This document shows, piece after piece, positions 11,601 through 20,800 of a stretch of 25,644 nt of DNA. Made by a program: the position numbers and the translations under genes. Location of the stretch: contig JABVXU010000693.1 of NCBI GenBank assembly GCA_013365365.1, forward strand, positions 1-25,644, read 5' to 3'. Below the pieces are notes generated by a model. The model ran no database searches, had not been told where the DNA came from, and saw only the letters and a list, made by a program, of their open reading frames with translations. The DNA is from Cruorifilaria tuberocauda (taxonomy: Eukaryota > Nematoda > Chromadorea > Rhabditida > Onchocercidae). The first letter of the stretch is position 1. The number at the start of each line of letters is the position of its first letter.

Positions 11601-12831
11601 TCAGAAAAACACCATCATTATCACGATCTTCAAATTTCAATGCATATGTATTCCTCTCCGACTGCGGTAACTTCAGCTCAATACTCAAACGTGTGATTAA
11701 ATCCGATAAAACTTCATTCTGAAAAAATGAGTAGAATAATCTAAGTGAATATATAAATCATTTTGTGCCAAAATTTAAACTACGGATATACAAAATCTAA
11801 GAAAAAAAAACTTCTTGACAATTGGTAAACAAGTGAAAAAAGAATTTGCATTATATTACTTTTAACTCTAATAAAACTTGCTTGTTTATCAAAAGTTACG
11901 TATGCCCAAGTGACGTTTGTATTGGATTCTGCAGGAAACTCATCGCCCAAGTACTTTTTTAAATGTGGATCTAATTTCACGGCTCCCTAAAATATAGAAA
12001 GGATAAATGAAAAGGCAAAAATGAAATAAAATTTACTCGACAGATTAAATCTTTTAACGATAACTTCATAATCGTCATATATTCAAATTAGTTCATCAAC
12101 AGTAGTTTTTTTAGGTTTTTTTTAGATCAAAAATTGTGTGAGAATACGGTTATGATAGCAATAATCTGATCTGAGATGGAAAATTCCTTTCATTTTACGA
12201 TATGCTATCGTATCGGCTTAGCATAGGAAATTTCCTTTCTATCCATCCATCAGAGGTAATTAAAGAGTAAACAATATAATACTCAAAATAAGAAGAGTTT
12301 ATCTTGAAAAGTTTATCTTTAATGTATCAGTTCATAGTTTTCAAAGTAATCTAATATACGAATGGATATTTCTTTTTTACCAACAATTTCTCTCGATTAA
12401 AACTCCCGCTTTTTTGAAAATTAAATGGAAACTAACAGTTTTGAAGGATAGTCTTAAGAATCTAAATAGTTATTCAAATGTTGATTTCCTGCCTTACACT
12501 ATTATTTCAACCAATTCGTGAATGTTTCTTTTTCTAGCCATTAGTATTTGTTTTATCTTTTTCTATTCGTTTTATCCTTTAAGAAATCGAATAAATATAA
12601 TATCTTTCTTATTCCAATGAGAACGTTATTTGATTAATCAAAGGAAAACAAGAAAAAAAAACTAGAAACCATTTCCGGAATGTAACTGTAATTTACATAT
12701 AATTCATAAAACATAGAATACGAATAAATAGTATTCACCTTAACAAGATTTTCCGGAAGACGTATATCAATTTCCTTTAATGGTTTTGAAGCAGTATGAA
12801 AATGAGCAGCACCAAGTTGATCTGGTCCCAT
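5631..12831 (-). CDS. ced-12: CED-12/ELMO engulfment and cell motility protein (15 exons, complete)
   Basis: Minus-strand exons: 12831-12739, 11986-11867, 11718-11542, 11118-10946, 10667-10470, 10125-9969, 9477-9304, 9095-8928, 8657-8546, 8452-8322, 7260-7091, 6877-6777, 6385-6275, 6174-5980, 5815-5631. All phases agree and give 754 residues, close to ELMO/CED-12 length. An in-frame TGA directly precedes the ATG. Layout: Ras-binding/ubiquitin-like part about 32-130, armadillo-type part about 131-320, ELMO domain about 330-500, PH domain about 560-694, C-terminal PPLP at 731-734. Known role: with CED-5/DOCK180, and CED-2/CrkII upstream, it activates Rac (CED-10) at the membrane for apoptotic-cell engulfment and cell migration. 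Blocks aligning with human ELMO1 include QTPPGSLALETIL, TWREMHASEEDI and NAWCDGINSLIG. Weakest points: the exon 2 donor (GTTAAA), the exon 8 acceptor (9095 or 9110), the exon 12 donor (6777 or 6759) and the exon 13 acceptor (TTTTGAG). Confidence 0.93.
5980..6877 (-). other. ced-12: Segment of ced-12 encoding the PH domain (exons 12-14)
   Basis: Exons 6877-6777, 6385-6275 and 6174-5980 encode residues 558-694. The start (ELREYLRPSIVELI) matches the helix before the ELMO1 PH domain, QQFWFWKLDANEKRL matches KFWYCRLSPNHKVL, and the C-terminal PH helix carries the diagnostic Trp in NAWCDGINSLIG. Exon 14 starts at a TAGTAG double acceptor, so two proteins differing at one or two residues are possible. 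Confidence 0.85.
7261..8321 (-). other. Longest ced-12 intron (between exons 10 and 11), with decayed duplications
   Basis: About 1.06 kb with a GTAAGC donor and a TTTGTTGTAG acceptor. It contains two diverged copies of a segment of about 110 bp (7377-7490 and 7681-7795) and a three-copy tandem repeat at 7801-7990. No exon-like open stretch is visible. Confidence 0.7.
7801..7990. repeat. Three-copy ~75-bp tandem repeat in ced-12 intron
   Basis: Copies begin with CCTTTG at 7801, 7876 and 7949, giving steps of 75 and 73 bp. Each continues with a (T/C)TTAGT-like segment, then TTC(C/A)AAAGGA or AAAGACTATAATAATG. The third copy is the most divergent and breaks off near 7990. Confidence 0.7.
8322..9477 (-). 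other. ced-12: Segment of ced-12 encoding the ELMO domain (exons 7-10)
   Basis: Exons 9477-9304, 9095-8928, 8657-8546 and 8452-8322 encode residues 307-501. The stretch TELAIQTPPGSLALE matches human ELMO1 around FTQTPPGMLALD, and FLDFFAVLVKLFHRTWREM matches the end of the ELMO domain. In the family this domain helps control the closed and open states of ELMO and its work with DOCK proteins. No key block appears to be lost. Confidence 0.85.
11987..12738 (-). other. First intron of ced-12
   Basis: 752 bp, donor GTGAAT after a Lys codon and acceptor TATATTTTAG. It is AT-rich with T runs. I see no additional exon, repeat array or RNA gene in it. Confidence 0.7.
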
Positions 12832-12856
12832 TCAATTCCTTTCTTCTAATCCTAAT

Positions 12857-12858
12857 CT
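12857..12858 (-). promoter_or_regulatory. Candidate trans-splice acceptor upstream of ced-12 start
   Basis: On the minus strand TATTATTTTAG ends at 12857, leaving a 25-nt 5' UTR before the ATG at 12831. Nematode mRNAs commonly receive a spliced leader at such a site close to the start codon. A cis-spliced non-coding 5' exon would look the same. Confidence 0.45.
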
Positions 12859-13415
12859 AAAATAATACTTATCTTAATAAGATTTTCCGCAAGGCAATAA
12901 TGATACTCGATTCACGTGGAAGATAGAAAACAAAAAAGGCACGAAATTAATATCGTAATGAATTTAACTAATAAAATTTAATTTAATGTAAAGCAAATTT
13001 AGATTTTCGGTATACTTGAATTAATTCAAGTAATTTTCTGTAATAAAATTAACGTGAAAAAATTAATACAATAAATCATGATAGCTAATAATTAATTAAA
13101 CAGTAACAATTAATGAAGGAAAATTTCTTTCATGCATAATTAACTGTTGGTAAATATCCCTGTCGCAATTCAACCTCCGACCTGTTCAACGATTATTAAA
13201 ATTTTTTTATTGAAATTTCTAGCATTGATTGAATTTGAGATTGATCAACGATCTAAGAGTTTCTTTTAAATTTGGGAAAGTAAGTTAGTTCCATCTTAAT
13301 TATTACTTATAGTTTTAACTTACTATATTATCATACGTTTTTCTTTCGGAAACTGTTTTATAATATTATGTATGAAAATAAATGTTCTAATTTTACGCAT
13401 TCATAAAAGCATGTT

Positions 13416-13505
13416 TATATATTCATTACACGTATACATACACGTTACACATACATACGTAACATACAGATAACATATACGTGTACACATACGGGCAAAC
13501 GTATA
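13416..13505. repeat. Degenerate ACGTAT/ACACAT-rich minisatellite
   Basis: A patch of recurring ATACGT, ACATAC and ACACGT words, richer in CG than its surroundings. It resembles the reverse complement of the GT-rich minisatellite at 18404-18715. Confidence 0.5.
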
Positions 13506-14790
13506 AACTTACTTCTCTTTACTATGTTCAATGTCTGTAACTCTATGAGACACGAATGAATTGATTGATCGACTGATTGATTTCAATTAATCGATTAATG
13601 ATATCAAGTATTAATGCGATGGCAACAGTTTTTTTTTTTCCTTAAATTTATTCATTTGATTTTTTTCTTTCTTTTTTTTGAAAACTTTCCTAAAAGTTTT
13701 CAAAAAAAATGAAAAATGAAAGGCGCCATGAGATTCGAAGACATTTTATTTTCATTGAAATAAAATGAAAATGAGGTTATTTAAGATACGAAAAGAATTG
13801 TTTGTTTGTTTGTTTTTTTTTGTTTTACAGAATCATTAATACAGTATGAGTGAGGAGAAAAGCAAAAATCAATTTTCTATTTCAAAAAAAAAAAATTCAA
13901 AATTCAACACTAACGATATGATGATCATTGTTTTCCTTTAACTAAAATTCATATTAGTTGTTAATTACCTCAATTCAAATTCAATTTAAATTCAATTCAA
14001 TTTGAAAAATTCAAATTATCAAATTGTAAACAAAATATTATCGAAATTTTACTAAATGTAAAAAAAATTTTACTACTTGTGCTATTTGCTTTTTTTTTAG
14101 AAAAATTAACTTTTTTCTTTCAATTTTTTCTTTTTCTAAAAGAGATAAGAAGGATGATAAGAAGAAAAATGTATGGCACTACTAATATTTATGAGGTGAA
14201 TAATACAAGTTTTAAAATACAAATTAGTGTGAATTCATAATTCATAAAAAAAGAAAAACAAAGAAAAAAAGAAATTACGAAAAACAACGATTAATATGAG
14301 AATTCATACGTATAATAAGATGAAAACAATATTTAAAAAAAAAACATATTAATAATGACTAATATAAAACTTTATAAGAAAAAAAGACAGGTAAACAAAG
14401 GCAAAGCAAAGGTAAAACAAAGAGAGAGAGAAAAAAAAAGCGCTATAATATTATTTACGAACTACACAGATCATGTGAAATTAAATATAACAAAAATATG
14501 ATTAATTAGAAAAAAAATTCCAATTAATTAAATCTCTTAAAATTATTTTACTAATTATATGAATTAATTAATTACTTTCTAATTCAAACATTTTTTTAAA
14601 AATAAAATTCAAACAAACAAATAAAAATTAATTTTATAAATTCTATCTCGAATATGAAGCAAAAATTATTTACAATTTAAAATATTTTGTGATTTTTTTT
14701 AAATTTTTGCAACGAAAGAAAAAAACAAACAATTGAATATTTGTGCTAAGTAAGCAAAAAAGAAAAAAAAAATCTTTGCAAGTAAAAGCA

Positions 14791-14817
14791 AGATAAGATA
14801 AGATATGATAAGATAAG
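14791..14817. repeat. AGATA(A/T)G cluster just past the Sestrin stop codon
   Basis: Five AGATAAG/GATATG-type words in 27 bp, starting 12 bases beyond the TAG of the Sestrin gene (14829). As DNA these match the GATA-factor core. In the Sestrin transcript they would read as UUAUC repeats in the 3' UTR. Function is not shown. Confidence 0.5.
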
Positions 14818-14828
14818 AACAAAGATGG

Positions 14829-17800
14829 CTAAGCAATTGTTGATGAATTATTGAGTTTGACAAGAGCACGAAAGAAATATATCAATTCAGCTTGAAGACG
14901 CGCTTCCATCACTATCAACAATACGTGCACCTAAATAATTTAAATTTACAATGAAATTTTTAAAAAGCTATTGATGAAAAATACACTATTTAAAACCAAA
15001 CCAAAGCTTAAAAGAAATAATCATTGCTTTCTTTAAAGCTAAGCTTAAATCAATAAATTTTATGAATCTCAAAATGTTATTTTAAATTTAACATGAAAAT
15101 AATAACAGCATTATTTTAGTGTTATTTTTCTCCTTTTTCAATTATCTAATTTTTAATAAAAATAAAGAACAAAAAAAAAAAACAAGCATGCAGCAGGTGA
15201 AGTTAATTTTTTAAACAGGTTAAAATTGATTTGAATATCGGATGAGATATCAGTAATTTATTTATATACGGTAATTTATATTTATATATGGTAATTTATT
15301 TATTTATGTATGGTAAATTAAATTGTATATGGTAATTTATACTTATATATACCTTTTCAGAAGATTTAAAATCGATCATAACAGATTGTCGTAATGAATC
15401 TGTCATTTGATGTGGATGACAACATATCGTTTTGATAAACGTTTTCATTTTACGATCTAACATTACGTTTACTTCAGCGTAATTATAATCATCATGACGT
15501 ATACCTGAAAGCTAATTACCTATTCTTTATCGTATTACGATTACGATAATTACTTTATCGTAATTTCGATCTTTTTCAATTTATCTTGTGATTTCTCTTT
15601 TTCTGAGAATTTTTTGAGAATCAAAGTAAAATTTAAAAATTCAAAGATCATGATTGACTTAATTTTACCCCTCCGACGATATAATGTTGATACAATTGAG
15701 TATCTTGGGAAAGAAATAATGAATTTATAATAAATGATATAATTATTATATACCTGAGTATTCTTTGAATTATTAATGATAATTAATTATTATAGAAGTG
15801 ATATAATTATTATATGTATGTGATCGATGCCTGATTACTATTTACTTACTATTCATCTACTTATTTATTATTAACTTACTTTTCCACTGAACAATTTATA
15901 GTCATTATTTCATGATTTCTCTCATATAACGCTAGACATTATGTGATATTGTAAGAAAAAAAAAACAACACTTTAATGCTTTCAGCATTAAAGCTTACTG
16001 ATGAATATTAAACGATTACTAATTTGAACTTATAAAAAAATAACCTATAAAGTCTTACCGTATAAAGATTGAATGTACATCCAAATAGCATTACGATATT
16101 TACTTGTATCCACGTCACTGTAACTACCCAATCTAAAGTAACGGAATAATTTGATGTATATTTCTCATAAAATTTTAAAATCTTACAATGATTAATTAAA
16201 TCAATTAAAAAAAAGACGAAGGAAAATCTATCAAGAATTATATATGCAAAATAATGGCTATTGATTAATATGATAAGATCAATAATTAAATGATTGAATT
16301 AAAAATCTATATGATGAAATAATTGTGCTTAAAGTAATAAAAATTGCAATTACGTGGAATAAGTAAGATTTTGAATGAGTGTAATTTTTTTATCTAAAAT
16401 ATCAGCCATCTCGTTATATAATTCATCAACACAGCTGTAGCCCTGATCTTCCCATGAAAACTCCTGAAAGAAACTACCAAAACTTATTCGGATAAAAAAG
16501 AAATCAGAAATGTCTAAATGCATGAAAAAACGAAACTTATAGAACTGCATCAAATAAGAAAATTTATAAGAATTAAAACAGGAAATTTATCGAAATTATT
16601 CGGAATGAAATTTGAAATATATATTGGAACCTTAAATTTAATTTCAAATTCACTTCCAAACTCACTTTCGAAAATCTACCAAAACACATATTTATATGAA
16701 TAATGTACAATATACTGTATTATTGTTTATGATGTACATTACTGTATTTATGATGTAAATTACTGTATTATTGTTTATGATGTACATTACTGTATTATTG
16801 TGTTGTGACATTGTACATCACCGTATTATTGCTTTACATCACTGTATTATTTAGATGGTTGTGGATTACTGTATTATTGTTTTATAACATTTATAACATT
16901 TTAGATTACAATATCATCGTTTTATGACACTGTACACTACTGTATTATTGTTTTATATTACTGTTTTATATTATTTCTTTGTTTTAATATCAAAAAACAT
17001 GAATTAATAAATTTCAAAAATTTTCGCATTTCTATTTAAATTTGATAGTTTCAATTAACTGACATGAATTTTATGAGTTCGAGCGAGACCATCTTGAGCA
17101 CATTTTACGAAATCAACATAACAGAAACAACTGTTAAACGTATACGAAGATGAAGAAGCACTACAACAATTTTGCATTGATTGTTTTTTCATGCAATTAT
17201 TTTTCGTTATATTTGCTGATAATGAAGTTTCCTTTGTTTCTGCAAATATTATAATCAAATTAATGGAAAAATTTTAATACAAATCTTTCAATGGTAAATC
17301 AACCTTGTATGTCAATGTGAATGTACAGTATCAATTATGATTACTGTACTAAAAAAATCAACAATAATCCTGTAAGTCCATTTGGATGTACAGTATCATT
17401 TCAAGATTATAATCTTATCAACAATTATATGATTTTTATTTTTCCTAGAAAAAAAAATCTTTCAAAAAAAGGTATACAAAAAAAAAGTATAATTTTACCT
17501 AAAGTTGTATGTGTAATACTATCGGAATCACTTTGCACTTCCAAAAAATCCTTCTGCATTTCTTGCTCATCAGGTTTTTTCACATCAACATTTAATTTCG
17601 CCTTTTTCAGCTGATCCATACATTCTAATAATAATTCAATTTCACGACCACTACCATTCGCTTTATCGTTTACCATTTCCTGTGTACTGAAATTTAACAT
17701 TCAAAAATAATTCAATTAATTAATAGTAAATAATTATTATAGCTCTCATCTATTCTGGTTAAATCATGATAATAGTAGTTAAACAATGTTATTAGCTTTG

Positions 17801-20800
17801 TTATACTATCGAAGAAAACTGTAATTAAAAACAGTAGTAGTTATGATAAATTATGATCTACCGTATCAAAAAGAATCAACTTAAATCCCGTTTGGATATA
17901 CAGTATCACCTCTGGATTACGATCCATTATACTTGAAAAACCAAAACTAACTCTATATGTTCATTTGGATATACAGTATCATTTCATGATTATGATTTAC
18001 TGTACTTCAAAAACTAACCCTGCATGCGCATTTTGATGTACAATATCATTTCCTAAAACAAATGAGCACAATACATGAGTTTGCGTTAATACAACTGATG
18101 CTTGAACTAATTCTGATAAACACCAATTTGTTGGTGAAGAACACTTTGTAAGTGTCTGAAAAATTAATTTTTTATATAATAAATTTTAAAGTGTTAAAGT
18201 AATACAATGATTATTTCGAATCGATCTCAAAAGTAAATGAAAGATGAATAGAATCACAAGATTCATTAATTAAGAGAGCGAATAAAGAATAGATAAACTC
18301 AATCACTGTTTAAAATATTTAAAAATAATTTATAAATTGAAACTCTAAAAACTTTTATATAACACTTACAAGTAACTCAATTATAAAAAATACTAATTTA
18401 ATTGAATTATATGCATATGAGTATGTGTACGTGAATATGTGTTGCGTAAGATACGTGTATGTATATGAGTAGTGAAGAATGAATTATATGTATATATAGG
18501 TGAATATGTGTTTACGTATGATACGTGTGTATATACGCGTCATTGTATGAGAAATGAATTATATATATATGAGTATATGTACGTGTGAAAGCGTGCGTGC
18601 GTGTGATACATGTGTGTACATGCGTCATATGAAAACTGAATTATATGTATATATGTACGTGAATACGTGTGTACGTATGATACGTGCATGTCATTATGTA
18701 TCATTACATGAGGAAAATATTACGGAAGTGAAGTGAAAAAAATACGTACGGTTAAATGATCAACATTAGTTGACCAAGGTTGATGAGCTAAGACAGCATT
18801 GAGTATATCAAGATTTTGAATCTTAACTGATGCATATGATAATCCTTTTAACCATTCATGCTTTCCACCGGTACGTTCAAACTCTCGTACGTGTAAATCC
18901 ATTAAAAAATGACAACTATGCCTACTTGCAGCCTAAAATTATAATAATCTAAAAAATATTTTCAAAAATTTTAAATAAAATTTTCTCGTATAAAAATTAA
19001 TTTTAAATATTCCCATCTATAGCAACTATTGTAAATATAATTTCCAAAAAAAAAAAAAAACAAAAAACAAAAAAGTTGAAAAAGTATAATTTCAAATATC
19101 GATATGATCGATCGATGATGATCAAATGAAATATTTATCATAGGTAAATTATTTTTAAAATTACTAAAGTAGTAAAAATCAAATGAAATATTCATCATAG
19201 GTAAATTATTTCTTAAATTACTAAAACAATAAGAATTGAATGAAATGCTTTTCATAGGTAAATTACTTTTAAATTTATTAAAATAATAAAATTTACCATT
19301 AATGCGATATAATGTCGTTCGCATATAGCCATTGGACCACCACCGTAAAAAAGTTGCTCTATTGTATGGTAAAAAACAGTACGATATTTAGGATGTAAAC
19401 AAAGCCATCTGTAATTTAATTAATTAAAAGTTAATTAAAATGAAAATATCTGAAAATAAAAAAGAAAATTAAAATATTCTTTTTTTTTCTATTTCAAGCT
19501 TAAATATGCTTTTTTTTTCTATTTCAAATATAATTCCTTTTTCCTCTTCAACTTTCTATTCCTTAATTAATTAAAATTAATTTAAAATATTAAAGCGATA
19601 TTTGGGAGGGAGGGAGAGAGAGAAAAAAAGACAACAGTCTTTGTCCGTGTTAAAATCATTTTTTTTTGCCTTCCTTACATTCCTTCATTTCGAATATGCA
19701 GTTACAATAATAATTCTGCATTATTTGAATTAATTATTTCATTTCAAATACAACGATTTTGTATCATTTAAAGTATTTCTTCAATTTTGAATATACAATT
19801 GTAATGATTCTGCATTATTTGAATTAATTATTTCATTTCGAATACAGAAATACAACGATTCTGCATTATTTTAATTAATTTTTCAATTTTAAATACAACG
19901 ATTTTGTATTATTTAAATTATTTCATCCATTTCGAATATGTAGTCAAAACGATTCCGCATTATTTAAATTAATTATTTCATTTCGAATACACGAATACAA
20001 CAATCTCGATATTATTTCAAATTAATTAATTCTATCTTTTCACATCTTATCCCTTCAATTTCGAACATGTAAAATACATTTCAATATTACTTAAATTTAA
20101 ATATTACTTAAAATTCAATACTATTTCAATTAATGAAAGATTTACTTTAAGTACTATTCGGAATCATTGTACGCATGATTTAGTGAAATTAATTCCCTCA
20201 TTTCAAAAGTCTCAATTATTACTTAAATTAATTTTGCTTTTTCGGCCCATCAATTTCGAATATATAAATACAACGATTTCAATATTACTTAAATTTTTTT
20301 TACTTCCATTTAAAATTCATACACACAATAATTCCGATACTAGTTAAACTAAATCTTCCATTTCGGATACGTAAAAATACTACGACGATTTCGATATATT
20401 ACTTTTTCACATTCATTTCGGCTACATGAATATAACGATTTCGATATTATTTAAATTATTATCATAAATTTGATCTGGCAATTCTTCAAAGTTTGATAAT
20501 TTTATAGTATAATTTTGATTTACAATGTTTGTTTACATGTAGCAAAACACTTTTTTTAATAAATTTTTTATAAATTATATTTAATAATAGGAGAAAAATA
20601 TTCGTTTTTTATTTAAATTAGGATTTAAATGTATTACTTTTTTACTTTAATAAAACTTCATTACTTCATTTACCTTAATTAAAACTTGAATTTATTATTT
20701 TTTTACTTGAATAAAGTTTTCATTTATTACTTTATTTACCTTAATTAAAATTCAAATTTATCATTTTTTTGCTTTAATTAAAATTTAAATTTATTGCTTT

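Larger units (their letters stand above)
12832..14828. other. Intergenic region between the Sestrin gene and ced-12
   Basis: About 2.0 kb holding the Sestrin 3' UTR (from 14828 downward) and the ced-12 upstream region. Visible contents: a degenerate copy of the end of ced-12 exon 1 (12864-12893), an ACGT/ACAT-rich patch at 13416-13505, TGATTGAT-type repeats at 13557-13600, and a GATAAG cluster at 14791-14817. No ORF or RNA gene stands out. At 2 kb the gap is wide for a nematode operon, but one cannot be excluded. Confidence 0.55.

Noticed and set aside
18554..18736. 60-codon plus-strand ORF rich in Tyr, Met and Cys
   Set aside because: It lies wholly in the GT-rich minisatellite.
18971..19324. 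117-codon minus-strand ORF with a 19-residue repeat
   Set aside because: The repeated peptide comes from a 57-bp tandem repeat, and the frame differs from Sestrin exon 2.
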